Positions 1 to 8,744 are shown, counted from the first letter of the stretch. The stretch is 59,119 bases of DNA from Gemmatales bacterium (GCA_025055835.1 JANWWR010000006.1:1-59119), one strand, 5' to 3'. Program-made: numbers and translations. The notes: generated from the sequence alone by a model not told the origin.

Positions 1-42
1 TCAGGACCGTCGGGCTTCGGGAACGAGGAGTTGCCGACATGA
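1..42 (+). CDS. 3' end of an upstream gene (partial)
   Basis: An open frame enters from the left edge and stops with a TGA that overlaps the ATG of dapL as ATGA. This is the coupling seen repeatedly elsewhere in the window, so a translationally coupled upstream gene is likely. Only 13 residues are visible and nothing about its function can be said. The short open frame could also be chance. Confidence 0.35.
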   Translation, partial: SGPSGFGNEELPT

Positions 43-1286
43 ATGCACCAGGGTTCGCTGCGGATCCGTGGTTCCAGTCGTTGTTCGCCGAGCGGATCGG
101 CGGAGCGAATTACGGCAAGGGCACCGCGATCTACAAGTTCGAGAAAATCAAGCGGGCCAAGCGAGCGGCGCTGGCTGCCCATCCCGAACGCAAACTGCTC
201 GACTTCGGCATCGGCGAGAACGACGCCATGGCCGATGAACGCGTCCGCCAGGCCCTTAAGGTTGAAGTGGACAAACTTGAGAACCGCGGCTACGCAGACA
301 ACGGCATCCAGGCGTTCAAGGATGCTGCCGCTCGCTTCATGCAGCGGGTCTTCGGCGTCACTCTCGATCCCGTCACGGAAATCAATCATTGCATCGGCTC
401 CAAACCCGCGTTGGCGATGTTGCCGGCCTGCTTCATCAATCCCGGCGATGTCACCCTCATGACCGTGCCGGGCTATCCCGTAGCGGGGACGCACACCCGC
501 TACTACGGGGGCGTCGTTCATGCCTTGCCGCTGCGGGAGGAGAACGGCTTTCTTCCCGATCTCGATTCCATTCCCGCCGAGGTGCTTCGCCGAACCAAGA
601 TGCTTGTCCTCAACTATCCGAACAGCCCGACTGGAGCGACGGCGACGCGGGACTTCTATCGCCGTGTCATCGACTTTGCCCTCAAGCACCGCATCATCGT
701 CGTCCAGGACGCCGCCCACATTCTGCTGACCTACGACGGTGAACCGCTCAGTTTCCTCCAGGTCGAGGGAGCCAAAGAAGTCGGCGTCGAGGTGCATTCG
801 CTGTCCAAGGGGCACAACATGATCGGCTGGCGGATGGGCTTCGTGGCCGGGCATCCGAAGCTCGTCCAGGCCTTTGCCGACGTTAAGGACAATTGCGATT
901 CCGGGCAGTTCATCGCCATTCAGAAAGCGGCCTGCGTCGCTCTGGACCACGACGACATCTTCCTGGCCACGCGAGCCAAGTACCGGCGACGCCTGGAGAA
1001 GCTGGTCAAGGCCCTGGCCCAGGTCGGCTTCCGCGTCCGCATGCCCGGCGGAACTTACTTCCTCTACACCCGGGCACCGAGAGCCTGTGCCGGTCGGACC
1101 TTCGCCAATGCCGAGGAGTTTTCCCAGTTCCTCATCACCGAGCATTCAGTCTGCTGCGTACCGTGGGACGATGCCGGCCCCTATCTGCGTTTCTCGGTGA
1201 CCTACCTGGCCGAGGATGAACAGGCCGAGGATGCCCTCATGGCCGAGACGGTGGAGCGGCTCGGCCGTTTGCGCCTGGAGTTTTGA
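39..1286 (+). CDS. dapL: LL-diaminopimelate aminotransferase
   Basis: PLP-dependent class I/II aminotransferase, 415 aa, matching the usual DapL length. It should convert tetrahydrodipicolinate plus glutamate directly to LL-diaminopimelate for lysine and peptidoglycan. The N-terminus carries the DapL-like segment FAERIGG followed by IYKFEKIKRAK. The PLP lysine is K257 in SLSKGHNMIGWRMGF, and LNYPNSPTG is the conserved Asn-Pro cofactor region. The ATG is preceded by GAGGAG at about 8 nt, and family proteins begin at this point although the frame is open further upstream. It overlaps the preceding frame by ATGA. DapL is the route expected in planctomycetes, chlamydiae and plants. Another class I aminotransferase is possible but less likely given the N-terminal match. 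Confidence 0.88.
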   Translation: MNAPGFAADPWFQSLFAERIGGANYGKGTAIYKFEKIKRAKRAALAAHPERKLLDFGIGENDAMADERVRQALKVEVDKLENRGYADNGIQAFKDAAARFMQRVFGVTLDPVTEINHCIGSKPALAMLPACFINPGDVTLMTVPGYPVAGTHTRYYGGVVHALPLREENGFLPDLDSIPAEVLRRTKMLVLNYPNSPTGATATRDFYRRVIDFALKHRIIVVQDAAHILLTYDGEPLSFLQVEGAKEVGVEVHSLSKGHNMIGWRMGFVAGHPKLVQAFADVKDNCDSGQFIAIQKAACVALDHDDIFLATRAKYRRRLEKLVKALAQVGFRVRMPGGTYFLYTRAPRACAGRTFANAEEFSQFLITEHSVCCVPWDDAGPYLRFSVTYLAEDEQAEDALMAETVERLGRLRLEF

Positions 1287-1472
1287 TCCCGTCAGTGCGT
1301 TCCAAGCGCGGTTGCTTTTGCGAAGCCGTTGGTGTAGAAACCCTAATGACGGCATCGTGAGCGGTCCGCGCGGACAAGTCGTGACTTCGTCGTTGTCGCC
1401 TGCTGATCGTGGCTTCTCTGCTGACCGGCAAACAACGACGGCATGCTGCCAAGCCAGTGGTTGCGAGGCGTC

Positions 1473-2594
1473 ATGAAGCGCTTGCACATCGCCCTGATTT
1501 ACAACGCCTACACGGACGGTACGCCGGAACACCCCGCCGACCGCGCCGGCACTGCGGATCTGCGTCAGATGATCCGCCGCATCGCCCGGGGTCTGCGGAA
1601 GGTCGGCCATACGGTCACGGTGTTGCCGTTGTCGCACGACTTGTTCGCTTTTCAGCGTCGGCTGCGCCGGCTCAAGCCTGACGTGGTTTTCAATCAATAC
1701 GACGACGTCATTCACGGCGCGCTGTACGAGATGCGGGTGGCGGCCCTGGTGCGGATGATGGGTTTTCCCCTGACCGGCTCGCCAGCCCTGGCCCTGGGTC
1801 TGAGCCGTTACAAGTACATGACGGCCAGTCTTCTCGCCGGTGCCGGCATTCCGATCCCGCCCAACACCGTGCTGCTCGAAACCGTCCGGGCCGTGGATCT
1901 GCACCGCTGGGAGTTCCCGGTCATCGTCCAGGCCAGCCAGGAGCACGCCGGGATCGGTCTGGATCGTCATTCGGTAGTCCATTCCAAGAAGCAGCTTCGG
2001 GAGAAGGTGCGGGACATTCTGCGCAACTTTAATCAACCCGCCCTGGCGCAACGTTTTCTGCCGGGGCGGGAGTTCAATGTCGGCTTGCTGGGTGGCAGCA
2101 AGCTCCGCGTGCTTCCCCTGGCCGAGGTCAACTACTCCGAACTGCCGCCCGACATTCCCCCGATCATGTCCTACGCGGCCAAGTGGATCGAAAACACCGT
2201 GGAATACCAGAAGACCTCGGTGATCTGTCCCGCCGAGGTCGGCCCAGAGCTTGCGCAACAAATCGGGAACACGGCTATTCGGGCCTTCCGGGCCATCGGT
2301 GGCTGGGGATACGGCCGGGTGGACATCCGTCTCGACGAACATGGCGTACCTCGGGTTCTGGACGTCAATTGCAACCCGTGCCTTGATGAAGGCATCGGTC
2401 TGGCCCGCTCTGCCGAACGCGCCGGCATCTCCTGGCCGCAACTTCTGCATTTGATTGTGAAAGCGGCATTGGAACGCCATCCTTACGACATCAGCGTTCC
2501 CATGCTGGCCAATCCCGCCGATGGCCATCCTGTCAAAAACGGCAGCGAGAAGCCGGAACCACTACCTGCCATTCCGGCAGCCGCCTCGCCATGA
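1473..2594 (+). CDS. D-alanine-D-alanine ligase-like ATP-grasp protein
   Basis: A 373-aa ATP-grasp enzyme of the D-Ala-D-Ala ligase-related group, probably joining a carboxylate to an amine with ATP. The N-terminal preATP-grasp domain (HIALIYNAY) is followed by the ATP-grasp core. The core ends in VLDVNCNPCLDEGIG, where the Asp and Asn that bind magnesium sit. I place the start at the second ATG (MKRLHIAL), which has GAGG about 8 nt upstream and matches the family N-terminus; the first ATG has no ribosome site. It lies 186 nt after dapL on the same strand. The true ligand is not known. A real Ddl should have a C-terminal NTxPGxT-like motif, which is absent here, so I do not assign ddl. Confidence 0.7.
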   Translation: MKRLHIALIYNAYTDGTPEHPADRAGTADLRQMIRRIARGLRKVGHTVTVLPLSHDLFAFQRRLRRLKPDVVFNQYDDVIHGALYEMRVAALVRMMGFPLTGSPALALGLSRYKYMTASLLAGAGIPIPPNTVLLETVRAVDLHRWEFPVIVQASQEHAGIGLDRHSVVHSKKQLREKVRDILRNFNQPALAQRFLPGREFNVGLLGGSKLRVLPLAEVNYSELPPDIPPIMSYAAKWIENTVEYQKTSVICPAEVGPELAQQIGNTAIRAFRAIGGWGYGRVDIRLDEHGVPRVLDVNCNPCLDEGIGLARSAERAGISWPQLLHLIVKAALERHPYDISVPMLANPADGHPVKNGSEKPEPLPAIPAAASP

Positions 2595-2918
2595 ACTCGT
2601 TCCCGTCGCGAAATTGCTTCCAGTCAGAAGCGCAACATTTTTGAAAATCGCTTCCTGGCGTTTGCGGCTCGGCGTCGCTTGAGTAACTCGCCGAGGAAGA
2701 CAGTGGAAGCGCAACATTTTCGCGAATTATCATCGGAACCCCCTTTTGGACCAGGCCGGGTTATGTCTTTCTGAAGCGTACCACGTCGGGAATTCAGCCC
2801 GGAGGTCAGTAGGACGGAGGGAAGAGGGACCTGTCGTGGCTTTGCGGAGCAAGGGGCTTGGCCAGAAGGTCGGAGTTACCCGGTCGTATATTAGCGGGGA
2901 AGGCGAGGAATCCGGTCC
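2595..2918 (+). other. Intergenic region (324 nt) with direct repeats and possible promoter
   Basis: No coding frame here has a ribosome site or recognisable product. The left part is locally AT-richer and holds a 15-bp direct repeat (listed separately). Near the right end a TATATT hexamer (2887-2892) lies about 26 nt before the glycosyltransferase ATG and could be a -10 element, but there is no convincing -35. I see no terminator hairpin after the ATP-grasp gene. Confidence 0.5.
2627..2720. repeat. Two copies of a 15-bp direct repeat
   Basis: GAAGCGCAACATTTT occurs exactly at 2627-2641 and 2706-2720, 79 bp apart start to start. Similarity extends a few bases to the left (CAGT before both copies) and copy 1 has one more T. 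The copies lie in noncoding DNA between the ATP-grasp and glycosyltransferase genes. They could be protein-binding sites, the remnant of a duplication, or target-site-like scars. Confidence 0.6.
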
Positions 2919-4145
2919 ATGCATGCGATGTTCATTCATCCTAACTTCCCGGCCCAGTTTGGCCACATCGCTGCCTACCTGAAGCAGGAACGCGGCTGGG
3001 AATGCACCTTCCTGACCTCCATCGACACCAGCCAGATGAAGGTGCCCTTTCGCCATTGCAACTATCGGCTCAAGCCGGGACCGCTTCCTAAGGTCTTCTA
3101 CAACCCAGGCACCTTACAGGAACTGATGCAGCACGCCGCGGCGGTGTATCGCGGCCTCAAAGGCAATCCACAGATTCGGCCCGATCTCGTCGTGGGCCAC
3201 ATGTCCTATGGCACGATGCTGTATCTCCGCAACCTCTACGACTGTCCGTTCGTCGGCTATTACGAAATGCTTCCGCCGCCGTTCTGGTCCAAGGAACTGG
3301 CCCTGCGTCCCGAGTTTCCGCCCACCGAAGAGGCCCGCCTTTCCAACGCCACCTACCACACCTTCACCTACCTGCATCTGCACATGTGCGACGCTGGTTA
3401 CACGCCCACCCAGTACCAACTCAGCACCTGCCCCAAGGAGCTTCAGTACAAGCTGCGGGTCATCCATGACGGCGTGGATTGCGATCTGTTCCAGCGGCGG
3501 GAGTTGCCCCGTCCGTTCGAGTTCCATGGCCGCACCATCGGACCAAACACGCGGGTGCTGACCTACGTTTCCCGCGGGCTGGAGTCGGCTCGGGGGTTCG
3601 ACATTTTTATGAAGGTGGCCAAGCGGGTCACGGAAGAACTCGACGATGTGCTGGTGCTAATTGCCGGCGATGAACGCACCAACTACGGCCATGAGAAGCC
3701 CTACATCGGCAACCAGACGTTTAAGCAGTATGTGCTTTCCCGCGACAAATACGACTTGCAGAAGATTCAGTTCCTCGGCCGGATTCCCCTCACCGACCTG
3801 CCCGTGCTCTATTCCTTAAGCGATCTGCACATCTACCTGACGACGCCGTGGGTGCTGTCGTGGTCGATGATGCAAGCGATGGCCAACGGCTGCGTTGTAT
3901 TGGGCAGTGCGACCGCTCCGGTGATGGAAGTCCTGCGACACGAGGAAAACGGCCTGCTGGCCGACTTTTACGACGTGGACGGCCTGGCGCGCCTGGCCTT
4001 GCAGGTGCTCCGCGATCCTCCGGCTCATCGCCGACTCGGCGAGGCGGCACGGCAAACGATTCTGGAGCGCTACGAGAAACGCCTTTGCATCGAGCAACTG
4101 GTCAGCTACTTCCAGGAAGTTTTGGATCGCCGCCGATCCGCATAG
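2919..4145 (+). CDS. Glycosyltransferase, GT-B fold (family 4-like)
   Basis: A 408-aa cytoplasmic GT-B transferase that should move a sugar from an activated donor to a lipid, glycan or protein acceptor. The N-terminal acceptor half starts MHAMFIHPNFPAQFGHIAAYL. The C-terminal donor half contains the segment LHIYLTTPWVLSW, then MMQAMANGCVVLGS, then a Glu in APVMEVLRHEENGLL. The usual EAMA glutamate is Gln at residue 319, a mild deviation. GCGAGG precedes the ATG by about 9 nt. The last 44 nt overlap tail-to-tail with the minus-strand gene that follows, another likely glycosyltransferase. Donor and acceptor cannot be told from sequence. Confidence 0.8.
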   Translation: MHAMFIHPNFPAQFGHIAAYLKQERGWECTFLTSIDTSQMKVPFRHCNYRLKPGPLPKVFYNPGTLQELMQHAAAVYRGLKGNPQIRPDLVVGHMSYGTMLYLRNLYDCPFVGYYEMLPPPFWSKELALRPEFPPTEEARLSNATYHTFTYLHLHMCDAGYTPTQYQLSTCPKELQYKLRVIHDGVDCDLFQRRELPRPFEFHGRTIGPNTRVLTYVSRGLESARGFDIFMKVAKRVTEELDDVLVLIAGDERTNYGHEKPYIGNQTFKQYVLSRDKYDLQKIQFLGRIPLTDLPVLYSLSDLHIYLTTPWVLSWSMMQAMANGCVVLGSATAPVMEVLRHEENGLLADFYDVDGLARLALQVLRDPPAHRRLGEAARQTILERYEKRLCIEQLVSYFQEVLDRRRSA

Positions 4146-5010
4146 CGTCCTCCGGCGGCGCGATGCTCTTGCCAATCAGGCTCATAAACCGCCCGCCGAA
4201 GTGTTGCACTTCGAGGAAGCCGGCGTTTTCTGGCGCGGGCTTATAAACCCGGAAGGTCTTCAGCAGGCCGAGCGTGGCAGCGCTCTCCAGCGGACCGATG
4301 AAGCTCGTGTCGCGGTCGAGGAAGTGCGGCTGCCGAACCCAGTGCGTCATCTGCTCGGCGTTGAGGAAGAAGCAGCCGGCGTGCGGATTTCCGGCGGGCA
4401 CGAAGCGGATCGGCAGCCCCATCACCCGGCCGGTGAACTCCTTGCCCTGCTGCACATTTCTGTACGGACGCAGCACATGGGCCGCGAGGTCGCCGTCCAC
4501 ATAAAGCTTGTGGCACGGACCTGGGACCGATAGCTCGCAGCGATTCGGTTGCAGGACGTTCTGCGTTCCCACTTGCCGAAGGAACCAACCCAGTTTCACG
4601 AAGAACAACGGATCGCGGAGGATCAGGTCGTCCTCGAGGTAGCAGAAGTAGTCGAACAGGCCGAGGCGGTCCCGGAGCACGGCATGGCACTCGAAGCCAA
4701 GCAACGTCGGCTCGGCGCGGGTCGGATAGTGAACGTAAAGATGTCCGGGGATTGGCAGTTCGCTCAACAGATGCCGGTCGCCGGTGGTGCAGATGACGAT
4801 TTCAATGTCATTCGTCGCGGATCGCGGAACGCTCTCGGCGAGGCGGCGGGCGATGTGGATGCTCCATTGGCCCCGGCCGAAGGTCTGGTGCAGCGACGCG
4901 ATGCAAGCGGAAAGGGCCTGAATGCGTGGCTGACGGTTCGGGCTGACGGAGCCGTGCTTGGCGTCGCCGCTCGGGTCGAAGTAGTGCGGGATAGCAAAGA
5001 GGATGCGCAT
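4102..5010 (-). CDS. Putative GT-A type glycosyltransferase
   Basis: A 302-aa protein without signal peptide. The N-terminal MRILFAIPHYFDPSG resembles the opening strand of a nucleotide-sugar-binding fold. The segment FCYLEDDLILRDPLFF (E126-D127-D128) looks like the acidic, metal-binding DxD region of GT-A transferases, and the later segment AGCFFLNAEQM is typical of capsule and glycan transferases. It sits 15 nt after the HD-domain gene in the same direction and overlaps the preceding plus-strand glycosyltransferase by 44 nt at the 3' ends. I infer a glycosyltransferase; the family and substrate are uncertain. Confidence 0.55.
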   Translation of the reverse strand: MRILFAIPHYFDPSGDAKHGSVSPNRQPRIQALSACIASLHQTFGRGQWSIHIARRLAESVPRSATNDIEIVICTTGDRHLLSELPIPGHLYVHYPTRAEPTLLGFECHAVLRDRLGLFDYFCYLEDDLILRDPLFFVKLGWFLRQVGTQNVLQPNRCELSVPGPCHKLYVDGDLAAHVLRPYRNVQQGKEFTGRVMGLPIRFVPAGNPHAGCFFLNAEQMTHWVRQPHFLDRDTSFIGPLESAATLGLLKTFRVYKPAPENAGFLEVQHFGGRFMSLIGKSIAPPEDAMRIGGDPKLPGSS

Positions 5011-5025
5011 GGCGAACGGCCTCGG

Positions 5026-5598
5026 CTACTCACTTCCGACGCCACGGGCGATGCCGAGCGTCTCGGCATGTGGCTTAAGAGCATCGATCACGAACTGGAT
5101 GTGCTCGTCGAGGTCAACGCCGAATTCAGCCGCTCCCCGATAGATGTCCTCGCGGTTGACCTTGGCGGCGAATCCCTTGCTTTTGAGCTTCTTGCGGACG
5201 CTGGAGGCGGTCAAGTCCATGACGCCGTTGGGCCGTACCATGGCGCAGGCGAGAATGAATCCGGCCAGTTCATCGCAGGCATACAGGGCCTTTTCCACGG
5301 GCCGGATGCGTGGGCAGTCGGGCAGATAGTCGGCATGGGACTTGATGGCGTAGATCACGTCTTCGGGATAACCGCGTCCGGCGAGGATGGCCGCCCCGCG
5401 AAGCGGATGGTCCGGCGGGTTGGGCCAGCGTTCGTAGTCGAAATCGTGCAACAGGCCGATGATGCCCCACTTGTCCGGGGCCTCGCCGAGCTTGACGGCA
5501 TAGGCTCGCATGGCCGCCTCAACCGCCAGGCAGTGCCGCCGCAAGCCCGGATCGCTGACGTATTCGTGAAGCAGTGCCAATGCATCTTCCCGCTGCAT
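5026..5598 (-). CDS. HD-domain phosphohydrolase
   Basis: A 190-aa HD-superfamily protein, expected to be a metal-dependent phosphohydrolase on a nucleotide or related phosphate ester. Visible metal ligands are H22 (RRHCLAVE), H51-D52 in GLLHDFDYERWP, H88 in IKSHADYL and D109 in YACDELAGF. The HDFDYERWPNPPDHP segment is typical of short bacterial HDIG proteins that work alone rather than as cyclic-di-GMP phosphodiesterases, which would show an HD-GYP signature. It is followed after 15 nt by the putative glycosyltransferase and is probably co-transcribed with it. The ribosome site before the ATG is weak (GGGGCG). The natural substrate is unknown. Confidence 0.8.
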   Translation of the reverse strand: MQREDALALLHEYVSDPGLRRHCLAVEAAMRAYAVKLGEAPDKWGIIGLLHDFDYERWPNPPDHPLRGAAILAGRGYPEDVIYAIKSHADYLPDCPRIRPVEKALYACDELAGFILACAMVRPNGVMDLTASSVRKKLKSKGFAAKVNREDIYRGAAEFGVDLDEHIQFVIDALKPHAETLGIARGVGSE

Positions 5599-5625
5599 AT
5601 TAGCGCCCCGCGTTTAATGCCAGAT

Positions 5626-6024
5626 TCATGGAACCAGCCAATCGACCACGGTTAATCCGGGGACCATTATAAAATCGGCGACATTATGCGTTACCAGAGT
5701 CAGCCCATGTTCCAGCGCTGTCGCAGCAATCAGGAGGTCAATCGAAGGGACAGTAGTACCCATGCCAAGCAAGTTAGCTCTGATTTCCCCAAATTTATAA
5801 GCAGTTTTTGCTGTGCAATCTAAGACTGTAATGTCCTGAAGCAAATCATTTAAAGCCTGAAGTCTTCGCGGCGAAGCTCCAGGCCGAAGCGCCCAGGTCA
5901 AGAGTTCCCCGCAGGAAATGGCCGAAATTTGGAGATTCCCGCAATGTTGGAGAAACCGGCTGATAACAAGCGGATGACCTTTTAGATGCGCAGAGCAGAT
6001 GTCCGTGTCCAGGAGGAAACTCAT
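5626..6024 (-). CDS. vapC: PIN-domain toxin ribonuclease (VapC-like)
   Basis: A 132-aa PIN-domain protein of the VapC type, normally a magnesium-dependent endoribonuclease that stops translation when its antitoxin is degraded. The four acidic positions are visible: D6 in LLDTDICSAHLK, E40 in SCGELLTWA, D96 in SIDLLIAATA and the Asn/Asp pair near 114-117 (THNVADF). Length and motif spacing are normal, so it looks intact. Its ATG overlaps the stop of the upstream small gene by 4 nt (ATGA), the usual antitoxin-toxin arrangement. Target RNA is unknown; VapC enzymes commonly cut initiator tRNA or the sarcin-ricin loop. Confidence 0.88.
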   Translation of the reverse strand: MSFLLDTDICSAHLKGHPLVISRFLQHCGNLQISAISCGELLTWALRPGASPRRLQALNDLLQDITVLDCTAKTAYKFGEIRANLLGMGTTVPSIDLLIAATALEHGLTLVTHNVADFIMVPGLTVVDWLVP

Positions 6025-6260
6025 AATTCGCTTACCTGCCGGTCGGCTCGCCGCTGCTCGGCATTCCAGGCCAGAAAGCGGTCCACTTCATCGGCTTCAG
6101 CGGCCCAGGCCCCAGCAGAACGACGCAGTCCCTCTCCGGCAGCCGAAGGACCGCTTGGTAACGGAGAAACCGTCACCAGCACCTGTTCTCCCTCGCGCAA
6201 TCCGGGATCCTCGCTGAGTTCAATAGCCTTGCCACGAATCACGCCACGCAGGGTTTTCAT
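6021..6260 (-). CDS. Antitoxin partner of the PIN-domain toxin
   Basis: A 79-aa protein directly upstream of and overlapping the VapC-like gene by ATGA. The N-terminal MKTLRGVIRGKAIELSED followed by PGLREGEQVLVTV resembles the short beta-barrel N-terminus of DUF104-type and related antitoxins. The C-terminal part (DEVDRFLAWN) is the likely toxin-wrapping tail. I use the ATG at 6260 because it has GTGGAG just upstream and fits the family start; an open frame continues to 6332 without a ribosome site. No ribbon-helix-helix or AbrB signature is evident, so the DNA-binding mode is uncertain. Assignment rests mainly on context. Confidence 0.7.
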   Translation of the reverse strand: MKTLRGVIRGKAIELSEDPGLREGEQVLVTVSPLPSGPSAAGEGLRRSAGAWAAEADEVDRFLAWNAEQRRADRQVSEL

Positions 6261-6341
6261 GCTCCACTTCCCGTTCATAACCGCTTGTTGGCTTTTCGAC
6301 GCATTGTACTGTTGAGCATCTGCTTGCAGCATCTTTGCTTG

Positions 6342-6809
6342 TTACTTCCGCGTTCGTTTCATCTTCTGTTCCGTTTCCGGGCGGAAGAAGCGCATCCAGC
6401 CGAGGACGGGTCGGAAGGGCAACAACTTCGGATGGCGAAACACAAAGCCGTACAGCCGCGGCGGTCGAAACCAGTCCGCACGGTTCCAGTGGCGGGCCTC
6501 ATCCCGGCGAAACGCTTCCCGCGTGTCGTAGGTGATGCAGTCCACCAGTTCCGCCTGTCCGATGATGCCGCCGCGCAGCTCGGCCAGTCCCCGAGCAGCC
6601 GGCGGAACCCGCTGCCAGACTTCGTCCCGCTCGTCAGCGGTCTGGGAAGCGTGAATCAGGATCGGACCGCGCCGATCTGTCGGCCAACGCCGTACTTCAA
6701 TAGTTTTGAAGCCGAGGACGACCAGGGCCGCCCAGGGTTGCTTCAGCGACAAGGCATATTCCGGCTGCTGGGCAATTGAAACCTGAGGCCCCTTCCGTTG
6801 GCGTGCCAT
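6342..6809 (-). CDS. ASCH-domain protein
   Basis: A 155-aa ASCH-domain protein, a PUA-like fold thought to bind RNA or modified nucleotides. The signature ALSLKQPWAALVVLGFKTIE near the N-terminus, then the RGPILIHAS strand and the GIIGQAELVDC strand, are the family core. The C-terminus is basic. GAGGG stands 8 nt before the ATG. The gene begins 9 nt after the stop of the DtxR-type regulator, so the two are probably one transcript, although no functional link is known. The exact ligand cannot be deduced. Confidence 0.82.
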   Translation of the reverse strand: MARQRKGPQVSIAQQPEYALSLKQPWAALVVLGFKTIEVRRWPTDRRGPILIHASQTADERDEVWQRVPPAARGLAELRGGIIGQAELVDCITYDTREAFRRDEARHWNRADWFRPPRLYGFVFRHPKLLPFRPVLGWMRFFRPETEQKMKRTRK

Positions 6810-6818
6810 GCCAAGCCC

Positions 6819-7484
6819 TCACGAAACCAGTTCGCCATGCACTCCCTGAAGCCCCTCGCTGCCCAGACGGATGATGCGGTTGTCCACCCGCAGCTCGAAG
6901 ACGTCGTCGAGCGGCTGGTGGCTCAACAGGGTGACGCGGACGCCGGGCGTCAGGCCGAGCTGCCGCCAGCGTCGCAGCCGCTCCGGGTTGTCGTCTTGGA
7001 CTTCGCGGATAAGGATGTTCTGCCCCTCCTTGAACGCTGAAAGTGGCCGCAAACTTCGTTTGGCCATTTTTCCTTCTGCCGTCGGAATGAGATGGCCGTG
7101 CGGGTCTTCGAGCGGTTCGCCGAGGTGCTTGGCGATGGCTTGTTCGAGCCGGGGCGAGATGGCGTGTTCCAGGGCCTCGGCCTCGGCATCCACCTCGCTC
7201 CAGTCGAGGCCCAGGACACGGTGAAGAAACAACTCGACCAGCCGATGACGGCGGACGACACGGCGAGCTTCCCGAAGCCCCGCCGTTGTGAGCCGAGCGC
7301 CCCGGCCGACTTCGTACTCGATCCAACCGGCCTCCGCCAGGCGACGCAACATACCCGTCACGGACGGAGCCTTGAACTGGAGGCGACGGGCGATCTCGGC
7401 CGTGGGCACGAGCTTTTCCGCTCCCCCCAGGTGGTGGATCACCTTGAGATAATCCTGGACCGCTTTGGTAATCTGCTCGGGCAT
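6819..7484 (-). CDS. DtxR/MntR-family metal-dependent transcriptional regulator
   Basis: A 221-aa regulator with three recognisable parts. There is an N-terminal winged helix (residues about 1-65, with EIARRLQFKAPSVTGMLRRL as the recognition region), a metal-binding and dimerisation domain (about 66-140, rich in HRLVELFLHRVLGL and the acidic-His stretch EVDAEAEALEHAIS), and a C-terminal FeoA/SH3-like domain (about 145-221). This is the long DtxR/IdeR architecture. It likely represses metal-uptake genes when iron or manganese is bound. I start at MPEQITKAV because family members begin there and GGGACCGAGA lies upstream; the frame extends to 7529 with no support. The ASCH gene follows after 9 nt. 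Confidence 0.87.
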   Translation of the reverse strand: MPEQITKAVQDYLKVIHHLGGAEKLVPTAEIARRLQFKAPSVTGMLRRLAEAGWIEYEVGRGARLTTAGLREARRVVRRHRLVELFLHRVLGLDWSEVDAEAEALEHAISPRLEQAIAKHLGEPLEDPHGHLIPTAEGKMAKRSLRPLSAFKEGQNILIREVQDDNPERLRRWRQLGLTPGVRVTLLSHQPLDDVFELRVDNRIIRLGSEGLQGVHGELVS

Positions 7485-7601
7485 TCTCGGTCCCGTCCCC
7501 GGGTGCTTGGAAGGCTGGAGTCTGGCCACGGCCCCGGCATACTATCAGGTCGCCTTTGTGCCTCAACTCAGGACAACTTGATTATACGACAAGCCCTCGG
7601 A

Positions 7602-8744
7602 TCACCGGCCTGGTCGCAGAGCCGCACGGGCTGCCATGACCCGCCTGAGGGCTTCCTCAGCAGTATCTGCCAGCGTGGTCAGGTGGCCCATCTTGCGGCC
7701 GACGCGGGCTTCGACCTTGCCGTACAGGTGCAATTTAACGTCGGGGAAACGGCAGGCGGCAGTCCAGTCGGGTTCGCCATCCCGCCACAAATCGCCGAGC
7801 AGATTGGCCATCGCCGCCGGTTTTAGCTGCGTCACCGCTCCCAGCGGCAGACCACACACGGCCCGCAACTGCTGCTCGAATTGGCTGGTCACGCAGGCAT
7901 CGATGGTCAGATGCCCGGAGTTGTGCGGCCGCGGGGCCAGTTCATTGACCAGGAGCCTGCCCGAGCGGGTCAGGAAGAACTCGACGCACAAAACACCCAC
8001 AACGTCGAGCGCCTCCAGAATGGCGTGGGCAATAGCGACGGCTTCTTTTTCCACCGACCCGGGCAGACCGGCGGGGCAAACGCTGGTGTCGAGAATGTGT
8101 CGGCTGTGGGTGTTCAGAATCGGTCCCCAGTGACACAAGGCCCCATCCAGACCGCGAGCGGCGACGACTGACAGTTCGCAAGCAAAATCCACGAACGCTT
8201 CCAGGATGTGATCCTGCTGCTGAACGACGGATTCCAAGGGGGCGATCTCAGCGAGGGAGGCGATGCGGTGTTGGCCCTTGCCGTCGTAGCCGTAGCCCGC
8301 CGTCTTCAGGACCGCGGGTAAGCCGATCTCCTGCAAGGCGCTTCGCAGCTCCTCCGCGGACCGCACGGCACGGAATTCCGTGGTCGGGAAACCGTGCTGA
8401 CGGAGGAAGGTCTTCTCCCGGAGCCGATTCTGCGTCGTAAACAGTACTTCGCCGCTGGGCCGAACCGGCACGAGTTCGGCGGCGGCCGCCGTCGTTGCCG
8501 CCGGGACGTTCTCGAACTCGAAGGTCAGCACCCGGACCTGCGAGGCGAAGCGGCGGACAGCGTCGAGGTCGTCATAGGAAGCGGTGATTTCGACGTCGGC
8601 GATCTGGCCGGTCGGCGTGTCGGAGTCCGGGGAAAAGGTATGGACGCGGTAGCCCATGCGCCGGGCCGCCAGAGCGAACATGCGTCCCAGCTGGCCGCTG
8701 CCCAGCACGCCGATCACCGATCCGGGCAGAATCGGGCCGCTCAC
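7602..8744 (-). CDS. purK: N5-carboxyaminoimidazole ribonucleotide synthase
   Basis: A 380-aa ATP-grasp enzyme making N5-CAIR from AIR, bicarbonate and ATP in purine synthesis. Motifs are the N-terminal [12 protein letters not shown], the ATP-binding [17 protein letters not shown], and the metal-site [12 protein letters not shown]. The start is a GTG whose last two bases belong to the purE stop (GTGA overlap). An excellent GGAAGGAGG at 8751-8759 lies 6 nt upstream, which decides this start over the frame that runs on to 9170. Length is normal. With purE it forms the classic purEK unit, and the product passes directly to PurE. Confidence 0.93.
   Translation of the reverse strand: MSGPILPGSVIGVLGSGQLGRMFALAARRMGYRVHTFSPDSDTPTGQIADVEITASYDDLDAVRRFASQVRVLTFEFENVPAATTAAAAELVPVRPSGEVLFTTQNRLREKTFLRQHGFPTTEFRAVRSAEELRSALQEIGLPAVLKTAGYGYDGKGQHRIASLAEIAPLESVVQQQDHILEAFVDFACELSVVAARGLDGALCHWGPILNTHSRHILDTSVCPAGLPGSVEKEAVAIAHAILEALDVVGVLCVEFFLTRSGRLLVNELAPRPHNSGHLTIDACVTSQFEQQLRAVCGLPLGAVTQLKPAAMANLLGDLWRDGEPDWTAACRFPDVKLHLYGKVEARVGRKMGHLTTLADTAEEALRRVMAARAALRPGR

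Noticed and set aside
1287..1472. tRNA or small RNA gene between dapL and the ATP-grasp gene
   Set aside because: No cloverleaf, no TTCGA-type arm and no strong hairpins.
1146..2528. Long minus-strand open frame of 460 codons opposite dapL and the ATP-grasp gene
   Set aside because: Antisense shadow in GC-rich DNA: no ribosome site, no family features, and the opposite strand is clearly coding.
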